DNA from: Eriocheir sinensis
Lineage: Eukaryota; Arthropoda; Malacostraca; Decapoda; Varunidae
Direction of reading: 5' to 3'
Length of the DNA stretch: 64,000 nt
Assembly: GCF_024679095.1 (NCBI RefSeq)
Contig: NW_026111620.1
Span: 107,501-171,500, forward strand
Both the position numbers and the translations under genes were made by a program. Under the pieces are notes generated by a model that saw only the letters and a program-made list of their open reading frames with translations, was not told the origin of the DNA and did not search any database. Shown here piece by piece: positions 21,001 to 32,892 of this stretch (position 1 is its first letter; every line of letters begins with the position of its first letter).

Positions 21001-24000
21001 GTGTCTGTTGTGTGTGTGCCCGGCGGTGGTGTCTGTTGTTGTGTGTGTGTGCCCGGCGGTGGTGTCTGTTGTTGTGTGTGTGTGCCCGGCGGTGGTGTCT
21101 GTTGTTGTGTGTGTGCCCGGCGGTGTCTGTTGTTGTGTGTGTGCCCGGCGGTGGTGTCTGTTGTTGTGTGTGTGTGCCCGGCGGTGGTGTCTGTTGTTGT
21201 GTGTGTGTGCCCGGCGGTGGTGTTTGTTGTTGTGTGTGTGCCCGGCTGTGGTGTCTGTTTTTGTGTGTGTGCCTGGCGGTGGTGTTTGTTGTTGTGTGTG
21301 TGCCCGGCGGTGGTGTCTGTTGTTGTGTGTGTACCCGTCGGTGGTGTCTGTTCTGTAAGTGTGCCCGGCGGTGGTGTTTGTTGTTGTGTGTGTGCCTGGC
21401 GGTGGTGTTTGTTGTGTGTGTCTACCCGGCGGTGGTGTCTGTTGTTGTGTGTGTGTGCCCGGCGGTGGTGTCTGTTGTTGTGTGTGTGTGCCCGGCGGTG
21501 GTGTTTGTTGTTGTGTTTGTGTTCCAGGCGGTTGTGTTTGTTGTTGTGTGTGTGTGCCCGGCGGTGGTGTTTGTTGTTGTGTGTGTGCCCGGCGGTGGTG
21601 TTTGTTGTGTGTGTGTGCCCGGCGGTGGTGTTTGTTGTTGTGTGTGTGTGCCCGGCGGTGGTGTATGCTGTTGTGTGTGTGCCCGGCGGTGGTGTCTGTT
21701 GTTGTGTGTGTGTGCCCGGCGGTGGTTTTTGTTGTGTGTGTGTGCCCGGCGGTGGTGTTTGTTTTTGTGTGTGTGCCCGGCGGTGGTGTCTGTTGTTGTG
21801 TGTGTGTGCCCGGCGGTGGTGTCTGTTGTTGTGTGTGTGTGCCCGGCGGTGGTGTCTGTTGTGTGTGTGCCCGGCGGTGGTGTCTGTTGTGTGTGTGCCC
21901 GGCGGTGGTGTCTGTTGTTGTGTGTGTGCCCGGCGGTGGTGTTTGTTGTTGTGTGTGGGCCCAGGGGTGTTGTCTGTTGTTGTGTGTGTGTGCCCGGTGT
22001 TGGTGTTTGTTGTTGTGTGTGTGCCCGGGGATGGTGTCTGTTGTTGTGTGTGTGTGCCCGGCGGTGGTGTCTGTTGTGTGTGTGTGCCCGGCGGTGGTGT
22101 TTGTTGTTGTGTGTGTGTGCCCGGCGGTGGTGTCTGTTCTTGTGTGTGTGCCCGGCGGTGGTGTCTGTTGTTGTGTGTGCCCGGCGGTGGTGTTTGTTGT
22201 TGTGTGTGTGCCCAGCGGTGGTGTCTGTTGTTGTGTGTGTGTGCCCGGTGATGGTGTCTGTTGTGTGTGTATACCTGGCGGTGGTGTCTGTTGTTGTGTG
22301 TGTGTGCCCGGCGTTGGTGTTTGTTGTAGTGTGTGTGTGCCCGGCGGTGGTGTCTGTTGTTGTGTGTGTGCCCGGGGGTGGTGTTTGTTGTTGTGTGTGT
22401 GCCCGGCGGTGGTGTCTGTTGTTGTGTGTGGGTGCCCGGCGGTGGTGTCTGTTGCTGTGTGTGCCCGGCGGTGGTGTCTGTTGTTGTGTGTGTGCCCGGC
22501 TGTGGTGTTTGTTGTTGTGTGTGCATGCCTGGCGGTGGTGTCTGTTGTTGTGTGTGTGTGCCCGGCGGTGGTGTCTGTTGTTGTGTGTGTGTGCCCGGCG
22601 GTGGTGTCTGTTGTTGTGTGTGTGTCACCGGCGGTGGTGTCTGTTGTTGTGTGTGTGTGCCCGGCGGTGGTGTCTGTTGTTGTGTGTGTGCCCGGCGGTG
22701 GTGTCTGTTGTTGTGTGTGTGCCCGGCGGTGGTGTTTGTGTGTGCCCGGCGGTGGTGTCTGTTGTGTGTGTGTGCCCGGCGGTGGTGTGTGTTGTTGTGT
22801 GTGTGTGCCAGGCGGTGGTGTGTGTTGTTGTGTGTGTTTTCTCGGCGGTGCTGTCTGTTGTGTGTGTGTGCCCGGCGGTGGTGTCTGTTGTGTGTGTGTG
22901 CCCGGCGGTGGTGTCTGTTGTTGTGTGTGTGTGCCCGGCGGTGGTGTTTGTTGTTGTGTGTGTTTGCTCGGCGGTGGTGTCTGTTGTTGTGTGTGTGTGC
23001 CCGGCGGTGGTGTCTGTTGTGTGTGTGCCCGGTGGTGTCTGTTGTGTGTGCCGGCGGTGGTGTTTGTTGTTGTGTGTGCCCGGCGGTGGTGTCTGTTGTT
23101 GTGTGTGTGCCCGGCGGTGTCTGTTGTTGTGTGTGTGCCCGGCGGTGGTGTCTGTTGTTGTGTGTGTGTGCCCGGCGGTGGTGTCTGTTGTTGTGTGTGT
23201 GTGCCAGGCGGTTGTGTGTGTTGTTGTGTGTGTCACCGAAGGTGGTGTGTGTTGTTTTGTGTGTGCCCAGCGGTGGTGGCTGTTGTGTGTGTGTGCCCGG
23301 TGCTGGTGTCTGTGGTTGTGTTTGTGTGCCCAGCGGGGGTGTCTGTTGTTGTGTGTGTGCCGGCGGTGGTGTCTGTTGTTGTGTGTGTGCCAGCGGTGGT
23401 GTTTGTTGTTGTGTGTGTGCCCGGCGGTGGTGTTTGTTGTTGTGTGTGTGTGCCCGGCGGTGGTGTCTGTTGTTGTGTGTGTGTGCCCGGCGGTGGTGTC
23501 TGTTGTTGTGTGTGTGTGCCCGGCGGTGGTGTCTGTTGTTGTGTGTGCCCGGCGATGGTGTCTGTTGTTGTGTGTGTGCCCGGCGGTGGTGTTTGTTGTG
23601 TGTGTGCGCGGCGGTGGTGTCTGGTGTTGTGTGTGTGTGCCTGTGGGGTGTGTCTGTTGTTGTGTGTGTGGGCCCGGGGGTTGTGTTTGTTGTTGTGTGT
23701 GTGCCCGGCGGTGGTGTCTGTTGTTGTGTGTGTGTGCCTGGCGGTGGTGTTGGTTGTTGTGTGTGCCCGGCGGTGGTGTCTGTTGTGTGTGTGTGCCCGG
23801 CGGTGGTGTCTGTTGTTGTGTGTGTGTGCCCGTCGGTGGTGTCTGTTGTTGTGTGAGTGCCCGGCGGTGATTTCTGATGTTGTGTGTGTGTGCCCGGCGG
23901 GGGTGTCTGTTGTTGTTTGTGCCCGGCGGTGGTGTTTGTTGTTGTGTGTGTGTTCCAGGCGGTGGTGTCTGTTGTTCTGTTTGTGTTCCCGGCGGTGGTG

Positions 24001-27000
24001 TCTGTTGTTCTGTGTGTGTTCCCGGGGGTGGTGTCTTTTGTTGTGTGTGTGCCCGGCGGTGGTGTCTGTTGTTTTGTGTGTGTGCCCGGCGGTGGTGTCT
24101 GTTGTGTTTGTTTGCCCGGCGGTGGTGTCTGTTGTGTGTGTGTGCACGGCGGAGGTGTCTGGTATTGTGTGTGTGTGCGGCGGTGGTGTCTGTTGTTGTG
24201 TGTGTGCCCGGCGGTGGTGTCTGTTGTTGTGTGTGTGCCCGGCGGTGGTGTCTGTTGTTCTGTGTGTGTGCCCGGCGGTGGTGTCTGTTGTTGTGTGTGC
24301 CCGGCGGTGGTGTCTGTTGTTGTGTGCGTGCCCGGCGGTGGTGTCTGTTGTTGTGTGTGTGTGCCCGGCGGTGGTGTCTGTTGTTGTGTGTGTGCCTGGC
24401 GGTGGTGTCTGTTGTTGTGTGTGTGCCCGGCGGTGGTGTCTGTTGTGTGTGTGTGCCCGGCGGTGGTGTCTGTTGTGTGTGTGTGCCCGGCGGTGGTGTC
24501 TGTTGTGTTTGTGTGCCCGGCGGTGGTGTCTGTTGTTGTGTGTGTGTGCCCGGCGGTGGTGTATGTTGTTGTGTGTGTGCCCGGCGGTGGTGTCTGTTGT
24601 TGTGTGTGTGTGCAAGGCGGTGGTGTCTGTTGTGTGTGTGTGCCCGGCGGTGGTGTCTGTTGTTGTGTGTGTGCCCGGTGGTGTCTGTTGTTGTGTGTGT
24701 GCCCGGTGGTGTGTCTGTTGTGTGTGTGCCCGGCGGTGGTGTCTGTTTTTGTGTGTGTGTGCCCGGCGGTGGTGTCTGTTGTGTGTGTGTGCCCGGCGGT
24801 GGTGTCTGTTGTTATGTGTGTGTGCCTGGCGGTGGTTACTGTTGTTGTGTGTGTGCCCGGCGGTGGTGTCTGTTGTTGTGTGTGTGCCAGGCGGTGGTGG
24901 TTGTTGTTTTGTGTGTGCCCGGCGGTGGTGTCTGTTGTTATATGTGTGCTCGGCGGTGGTGTCTGTTGTTGTGTGTGTGTGCCCGGCGGTGGTGTCTGTT
25001 GTGTGTGAGTGCCCGGCGCTGGTGTCTGTGGGTGTGTGGTTGTGCCCGGCGGTGGTGTGTGTGGTTTTGTGTGTGTGCCCGGGGGTGGTGTTTGTTGTTG
25101 TGTGCGTGTGCCCGGCGGTGGTGTTTGTTGTTGTGTGTGTGTGCCCGGCGGTGGTGTTTGTTGTTGTGTGTGTGCCCTGCGGTGGTGTGTGTTTTTGTGT
25201 GTGTGTGCCCGGCGGTGGTGTTTGTTGTTGTGTGTGTGTGCCCGGCGGTGGTGTCTGTTGTTGTGTGTGTCCCAGGCGCTGGTGTCTGTTGTTGTGTGTG
25301 TGCCCGGCGGTGGTGTTTGTTGTTGTGTGTTTATGTTCCCGGCGGTGGTGTCTGTTGTTGTGTGCGTGTGCCAGGCGGTGGTGTCTGTTGTTGTGTGTGT
25401 GCCCGGCGGTGGTGTCTGTTGTTGTGTGTGTGCCCGGCGGTGGTGTTTGTTGTTGTGTGTGCCCGGCGGTGTCTGTTGTTGTGTGTGTGCCTGGCGGTGG
25501 TGTCTGTTGTTGTGTGTGTGCCCGGCGGTGGTGTTGTTGTGGGTGTGTGCCCGGCGGTGGTGTTTGTTGTTGTGTGTGTGGCGGTGGTGTTTGTTGTTGT
25601 GTGTGTGCCCGGCGGTGGTGTTTGTTGTGTGTGTGCCCGGCGGTGGTGTCTGTTGTTGTGTGTGTGTGCCCGGCGGTGGTGTCGGTTGTTGTGTGTGTGC
25701 CCGGCGGTGGTGTCTGTTGTTGTGTGTGTGTGCCCGGCGGTGGTGTGTGTTGTTGTGTGTGTGTGCTGGGCGGTGGTGTTTGTTGTTGTGTGTGTGTGCC
25801 CGGCGGTGGTGTCTGTTGTTGTGTGTGTGCCCGGCGGTGGTGTTTGTTGTTGTGTGTGTGTGCCCGGCGGTTTTGTCTGTTGTGGGTGTGTGCCCGGCGG
25901 TGGTGTCTGTTCTTGTGTGTGTGCCCGGCGGTGGTGTCTGTTGTTGTGTGTGTGTGCCCGGCGGTGGTGTCTGTTGTTGTGTGTCTGTGCTCGGCGGTGG
26001 TGTCTGTTGTTGTGTGTGTGTGCCCGGCGGTGGTGTCTGTTGTTGTGTGTGTGTGCCCGGCGGTGGTGTGTGTTGTTGTGTGTGTGCCCGGCGGTGGTGT
26101 CTGTTGTTTTTGTGTGCCCGGCGGTGGTGTCTGTTGTTGTGTGTGTGTGCCCGGCGGTGGTGTCTGTTGTTGTGTGTGTGTGCCCGGCGGTGGTGTCTGT
26201 TGTGTGTGTGTGCCGGCGGTGGTGTCTGTTGTTGTGTGTGTGTGCCCGGCGGTGGTGTGTGTTGTTGTGTGTGTGGTCTGGGGTGGTGTCTGTTGTTGTG
26301 TGTGTGTGCGCTGGGGTGGTGTCTGTTGTTTTGTGTGTGAGCGGCGGTGGTGTCTGTTGTTGTGTGTGTGCCCGGCGGTGGTGTCTGTTGTTGTGTGTGA
26401 TAGCCCGGCGAGGGTGTCTGTTGTTGTGTGTGCCCAGCGGTGGTGTCTGTTGTTATGTGTGTGTGCCCGTCGGTGGTGTCTGTTGTTATGTGTGTACCCG
26501 GCGGTGGTGTCTGTTGTTGTGTGTGTGTGCCCGGCGGTGGTGTCTGTTGTTGTGTGTGTGTGCCCGGCGGTGGTGTCTGTTGTTGTGTGTGTGTGTGCCC
26601 GGCGGTGGTGTCTGTTGTTGTGTGTGTGTGCCCGGCGGTGGTGTCTGTTGTTGTGTGTGTGCCCGGCGGTGGTGTCTGTTGTTTGTGTGTGCCCGGCGGT
26701 GGTGTCTGTTGTTGTGTGTGTGGGCCCGGCGGTGGTGTCTTTTGTTGTGTGTGTGTGCGTGGCGGTGGTGTTTGTTGTTGTGTGTGTGCCCGGCGGTGGT
26801 GTTTGTTGTTGTGTGTGTGTGCCCGGCGGTGGTGTCTGTTGTTGTTGTGTGCCCGGGGGGTGTGTTTTTTGTTGTTTGTGTGTGCTCGGCGGTGGTGTCT
26901 GTTGTTGTGTGTGTGCCCGGCGGTGGTGTCTGTTGTTGTGTGTGTGCCCGGCGGTGGTGTCGGTTGTTGTGTGTGTGCCCGGCGGTGGTGTCTGTTGTTG

Positions 27001-30000
27001 TGTGGGCCCGGCGGTGGTGTCTGTTGTTGTGTGTGTGTGCCCGGCGGTGGTGTCTGTTGTTGTGTGTGTGCCCGGCGGTGGTGTCTGTTGTGTGTGTGTG
27101 CCCGGCGGTGCTGTTTGTTGTTGTGTGTGTACCCGGCGGTGGTGTCTGTTGTTGTGTGTGTGTGCCCGGCGGAGGTGTTTGTTTTTGTGTGTGTACCCGG
27201 CGGTGGTGTCTGTTGTTGTGTGTGTGCCCGGCGATGGTGTCTGTTGTGTGTGTGTGCCCGGCGGTGCTGTTTGTTGTTGTGTGTGTGCCCGGCGTTTGTG
27301 TGTGGTGTTGTGTGTGTGCCCGGCGGTGGTGTCTGTTGGTGTGTGTGTACCCGGCGGTGGTGTCTGTTGTTGTGTGTGTGCCCGGCGGTGGTGTCTGTTG
27401 TTGTGTGTGAGTGAGCCCGGCGGGAGGGTCTTTTGTTGTGGGTGTGAAGGGTGTGAGCCCGGCGGTGGTGTCTGTTGTTCTGTGTGTGTGCCCCGCGGTG
27501 GTGTCTGTTGTTGTGTGTGTGTGCCCGGCGGTGGTGTCTGCTGTTCTGTGTGTACCCGGCGGTGGTGTCTGTTGTTCTGTGTGTGCCCGGCGGTGCTGTC
27601 TGTTGTTCTGTGTGTGTGCCCGGCGGTGGTGTATGTTGTTCTGTGTGTGCCCGGCGGTGGCGTGTGATGTTGTGTGTGTGTGCCCGGCGGTGGTGTCTGT
27701 TGTTGTGTGTGTGCCCGGCGGTGGTGTCTGTTGTTGTGTGTGTGTGCCCGGCGGTGGTGTCTGTTGTTGTGTGTGTGCCCGGCGGTGGTGTCTGTTGTTG
27801 TGTGTGTGCCCGGCGGTGGTGTCTGTTGTTGTGTGTGTGCCCGGCGGTGGTGTCTGTTGTTGTGTGTGTGCCCGGCGGTGGTGTCTGTTGTTGTGTGTGT
27901 GTGCTCGGCGGTGGTGTCTGTTGTTGTGTGTGTGTGCCCGGCGGTGGTGTCTGTTGTTGTGTGTGCCCGGCGGTGGTGTCTGTTGTGTGTGTGCCCGGCG
28001 GTGGTGTATGTTGTTGTGTGTGTGCCCGGCGGTAGTGTCTGTTGTTGTGTGTGTGCCCGGCGGTGGTGTCTGTTGTTGTGTGTGTGCCTGGCGGTGGTGT
28101 CTGTTGTTCTGTGTGTGCCCGGCGGTGGTGTCTGTTGTTGTGTGTGTTCCCGGCGGTGGTGTCTGTTGTTGTGTGTGTGTGCCCGGCGGTGGTGTCTGTT
28201 CTTGTGTGTGTGCGACCGGCGGTGGTGTGTGTTTTTGTGTGTGTGTGCCCGGCGGTGGTGTCTGTTGTTGTGTGTGTGTGCCGGCGGTGGTGTCTGTTGT
28301 TGTGTGTGTGCCCGGCGGTGGTGTCTGTTGTGTGTGTGTGTCTGTTGTGTGTGTGCCCGGCGGTGGTGTCTGTTGTGTGTGTGCCCGGCGGTGGTGTCTG
28401 TTGTTGTGTGTGTGCCCGGCGGTAGTGTCTGTTGTTGTGTGTGTGCCCGGCGATGGTGGCTGTTGTTCTGTGTGTGCCCGGCGGTGGTGTCTGTTGTTGT
28501 GTGTGCCCGGCGGTGGTGTCTGTTGTTGTGTGTGTGCCCGGCGGTGGTGTCTGTTGTTGTGTGTGTGCCCGGCGGTGGTGTCTGTTGTTGTGTGTGTGTG
28601 CCCGGCGGTGGTGTCTGTTGTTGTGTGTGTGTGCCCGGCGGTGGTGTCTGTTGTTGTGTGTGCCCGGCGGTGTCTGTTGTTGTGTGTGTGCCCGGCGGTG
28701 GTGTCTGTGTATGTTGTTGTGTGTGTGTGCCCGGCGGTGGTGTCTGTTGTTGTGTGTGTGCCCGGCGGTGGTGTCTGTTGTTGTGTGTGCCCGGCGGTGG
28801 TGTCTGTTGTGTGTGTGTACCATGCGGTGGTGTCTGTTGTTGTGTGTGTGTGCCCGGCGGTGGTGTCTGTTGTTGTGTGTGTGTGCCCGGCGGTGGTGTC
28901 TGTTGTTTTGTGTGTGCGCGGGGGGGTTGTCTGTTGTTGTGTTTGTGTGTGCCCGGCGGTGGTGTCTGTTGTTGTGTGTGTGTGCGGGGCGGTGGTGTCT
29001 GTTGTTGTGTGTGTGCGGCGGTGGTGTCTGTTGTTGTGTGTGTGCCCGGCGGTGGTGTCTGTTGTTGTGTGTGTGCCTGGCGGTGGTGTGTGGTGTTGTG
29101 TGTGTGTGGGCGGCGTTGGTTTTTGTTGTTATCTGTGTGCGGGGGGGTGGTTTCTGTTGTTGTGTGTGTGCCCTGCTGTGGTGTTTGTTGTTGTGTGTGT
29201 GCCGGGCGGTGGTGTCTGTTGTTGTGTGTGTGTGCCCGGCGGTGGTGTCTGTTGTTGTGTGTGTGCCCGGCTGTGGTGTCTGTTTTTGTGTGTGTGCCCG
29301 GCGGTGGTGTCTGTTGTTGTGTGTGTGTAACCGGCGGTGGTGTCTATTGTTGTATGTGTGTGTACGGCGGTGGTGTCTGTTGTTGTATGTGTGCCCGGCG
29401 GTGGTGTCTGTTGTTGTGTGTGTGTGCCCGGCGGTGGTGTCTGTTGTTGTGTGTGTGTGCCCGGCGGTGGTGTCTGTGATGTTTGTTGTGTCCCGGGGGT
29501 GGTGGATGTCTTGTGTGTGTGTGCCCGGCGGTGGTGTCTGTTGTTCTGTGTGTGTGTACCCGGCGGTGGTGTCTCTTGTGTGTGTGTTCGGCGGTGGTGT
29601 TTGTTGTTGTGTGTGTGTGCTTGGCGGTGGTGTCTGTTGTTGTGTGTGTGTGCCCGGTGATGGTGTCTGTTGTTGTGTGTGTGCCCGGCTGTGGTGTCTG
29701 TTGTTCTGTGTGTGTACCCGGCGGTGGTGTCTGTTGTTCTGTATGTGTTCCCGGCGGTGGTGTCTGTTGCTCTCTGTGTGTGCCCGGCGGTGGTGTCTGT
29801 TGTTCTGTGTGTGTACCCGGCGGTGGTGTCTGTTGTTCTGTGTGTGTTCCCGGCGGTGGTGTCTGTTGTTCTGTGTGTGTGCTCGGCGGTGGTGTCTGTT
29901 GTTGTGTGTTTGCCCGGCGGGGGTGTCTGTTGTGTGTGTGTACCCGGCGGTGGTGTCTGTTGTTGTGTGTGTGTGCCCGGCGGTGGTGTCTGTTGTTCTG

Positions 30001-32858
30001 TGTGTGTGTGCCCGGCGGTGGTGTCTGTTGTTGTGTGTGTGTGCCCGGCGGTGGTGTCTGTTGTTCTGTGTGAGTGTGCCCGGCGGTAGTGTCTCTAGTT
30101 GTGTGTGTGTGCCCGGCGGTGGTGTCTGTTGTTGTTCGTTTGTGCTTAGCGGTGGTGTCTGTTGTTGTGTTTGTGTGCCCTTTAGTGGTGTCTGTCATTT
30201 TGTGGGCGTGCCCGGCGGTGGTGTCTGTTGTTGTGAGTGTGTGCCCGGCGGTGGTGTCTGTTGTGTGTGTGTGCCCGGCGGTGATGTCTGTTGTGTGTGT
30301 GTGCATGGCGGTGGTGTCTGTTGTTGTGTGTGTGTGCCCGGCGGTGGTGTCTGTTGTTGGGTGTGTGTTCTCGGCGGTGGTGGCGGGTGTTGTGTGTGTG
30401 CCCGGCGGTGGTGTCTGTTGTTGTGTGTGTGCCCGGCGGTGGTGTCTGTTGTTGTGTGTGTGCCCGGTGGTGTCTGTTGTTGTGTGTGTGTGCCGGCGGT
30501 GGTGTCTGTTGTTGTGTGTGTGCCCGGCGGTGTCTGTTGTTGTGTGTGTGTGCCCGGCGGTGGTGTCTGTTGTTGTGTGTGTGTGCCCGGCGGTGGTGTT
30601 GTTGTGTGTGTGCCCGGCGGTGGTGTCTGTTGTGTGTGTGCCCGACGTTGGTGTCTGTTGTTGTGTGTGTGTGCCCGGCGGTGGTGTCTGTTGTTGTGTG
30701 TGTGTGCCCGTCGGTGGTGTCTGTTGTTGTGTGTGTGCGCGGCGGTGGTGTCTGTTGTTGTGTGTGTGTGCCCAGCGGTGTTGTCTGTTGTTGTGTGTGT
30801 GTGCCCGGGGGTGGTGGGTGTTGTTGTGTGTCTGGGTGCCCGGCGGTGGTGTCTGTTGTTGTGTGTGTGCCCGGCGGTGGTGTCTGTTGTTGTGTGTGTG
30901 TGCCCGGCGGTGGTGTCTGTTGTTGTGTGTGTGTGCCCGGCGGTGGTGTCTGTTGTTGTGTGTGTGTGCCCGGCGGTGGTGTCTGTTGTTGTGTGTGTGC
31001 GCGGCGGTGTTTTGTGTTGTTGTGTGTTGGTGTTCGCTGCGGTGGTGTCTGTTGTGTGTGTGTACCCGGCGGTGGTGTCTGTTGTTGTGTGTGTGTGCCC
31101 GGCGGTGGTGTCTGTTGTTGTGTGTGTGTGCCCGGCGGTGGTGTCTGTTGTTGTGTGTGTGTGTGCCCGGCGGTGGTGTCTGTTGTGTGTGTGTGCCCGG
31201 CGGTGGTGTCTGTTGTTGTGTGTGAGTGCCCGGCGGTGGTGTCTGTTGTTGTGTGTGTGTGCCCAGCGATGGTGTGTGTTGTTGTGTGTGTGCCTGGCGG
31301 TGGTGTCTGTTGTTGTGTGTGTGTGCCCGGCGGTGGTGTCTGTTGTTGTGTGTGTGTGCCCGGCGGTGGTGTCTGTTGTTGTGTGTGTGTGCCCGGCGGT
31401 GGTGTCTGTTGTGTGTGTGCCCGGCGGTGGTGTTTGTTGTTGTGTGTGTGCCCAGCGGTGGTGTTTGTGTTTGTGTGTGTGTGTGCCCGGCGGTGGTGTT
31501 TGTTGTTGTGAGTGTGTGCCCGTTGGTGGTGTCTGTTGTTGTGTGCGTGTGCCCGGCGGTGGTGTTTGTTGTTGTGTGACTGTGCCCGGCGGTGGTGTCT
31601 GTTGTGTGTGTGCCTGGCGGTGGTGTCTGTTGTTGTGTGTGTGTGCCCGGCGGTGGTGTTTGTTGTTGTGTGCGTGTGCCCAGCGGTGGTGTTTGTTGTT
31701 GTGTGTGTGCCCGGCGGTGGTGTCTGTTGTTGTGTGTGTGTGCTCGGCTGTGGTGTTTGTTGTTGTGTGTGTGTGCCCGGCGGTTTTGTCTGTTGTTGTG
31801 TGTGTGTGCCCGGCGGTGGTGTTTGTTGTTGTGTGCGTGTGTCCCGCGGTGGTGTTTGTTGTTGTGTGCGTGTGCCCGGCGGTGGTGTCTGTTGTTGTGT
31901 GTGTGTGCTTGGCGGTGGTGTCTGTTATTGTGTGTGTGTGCCCGGCGGTGGTGTTTGTTGTTGTGTGTGTGTGCCCGGCGGTGGTGTTTGTTGTTGTGTG
32001 TATGCTTGGCGGTGGTGTTTGTTGTTGTGTGTGTGTGCCCGGCGGTGGTGTTTGTATTTGTGTGCGTGTGCCCGGCGGTAGTGTTTGTTGTTGTGTGTGT
32101 GCCCGGCGGTGGTGTCTGTTGTTGTGTGTGTGCCCGGCGGTGGTGTCTGTTGTTGTGTGTGTGTGCTTGGCGGTTGTGTTTGTTGTTGTGTGTGTGTGCC
32201 CGGCGGTGGTGTTTGTTGTTGTGTGTTTGTGCCCGGCGGTGGTGTCTGTTGTTGTGTGTTTGTGCCCGGCGGTGATGTTTGTTGTTGTGTGTTTGTGCCC
32301 GGCGGTGGTGTCTGTTGTTTTGTGTTTGTGCCCAGCGGTGGTGTCTGTTGTTGTGTGTTTGTGCCCGGCGGTGGTGTTTGTTGTTGTGTGTGTGTGCCCG
32401 GCGGTGGTGTTTGTTGTTGTGTGTGTTCCCTGCGGTGGTGTCTGTTGTTGTGTGTGTGTGCCTGGTGGTGATGTCTGTTGTTGTGTGTGTGCCCGGCGGT
32501 GGTGTTTGTTGTTGTGTGTGTGACCGGCGGTGGTGTTTGTTGTGGTGTGCCCGGTGGTGGTGTTTGTTGTGTGTGTGTGCCCGGCGGTGGTGTTTGTTGT
32601 TGTGTGTGTGCCCGGCGGTGGTGTTTGTTGTTGTGTGTGTTACCGGCGGTGGTGTTTGTTGTTGTGTGTGTGCTTGGCGGTGGTGTTTGTTGTTGTGTGT
32701 GTGTCCGGCGGTGGTGTTTGTTGTTGTGTGTGTGTGCCCGGCGGTAGTGTTTGTTGTGTGTGTGTGCTTGGCGGTGGTGTTTGTTGTTGTGTGTGTTCCC
32801 GGCGGTGGTGTTTGTTGTTGTGTGTGTGTGCCCGGCGGTGGTGTCTGTCGTTGTTTGG
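18008..32858 (+). repeat. 14.9-kb minisatellite, about 30.5-bp unit (about 480-490 copies), adenine-free plus strand
   Basis: The unit is about GTGTGTGTGCCCGGCGGTGG followed by TGTCTGTTGTT; length varies (roughly 24-34 bp) mainly with the number of GT pairs and occasional loss of a TTG or GGT. Common variants are TGTTTGTTGTT, GCTCGG, GCTTGG, GCACGG and TTGTTCTGTG, some clustered locally. The plus strand has almost no A, so no stop codon can form in any of the six frames except where a rare A arises. This explains open frames of over 3,600 codons on the minus strand (His/Thr/Arg/Pro-rich) and up to 2,100 codons on the plus strand (Cys/Val/Arg-rich). There is no start context, intron, domain or composition break to suggest a gene. 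Two CpG sites per unit make it a CpG-dense block. Confidence 0.97.
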
Positions 32859-32892
32859 GTACTATAATAACTATAATAAATCTAATATCTGC

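Noticed and set aside
17970..28823. A 3,617-codon minus-strand ORF (His/Thr/Arg/Pro repeats)
   Set aside because: The strand is nearly adenine-free, so every frame is open; there is no phase preference, start context or domain.
20160..29330. Plus-strand ORFs of up to about 2,100 codons rich in Cys/Val, looking like a cysteine-repeat protein
   Set aside because: Same composition effect; unit length varies by non-multiples of three, so the peptide switches between three unrelated readings.
18008..32858. G-quadruplex-forming array
   Set aside because: The core has mostly GG doublets (GGCGGTGG) and few GGG runs, so only weak two-layer structures would be expected.
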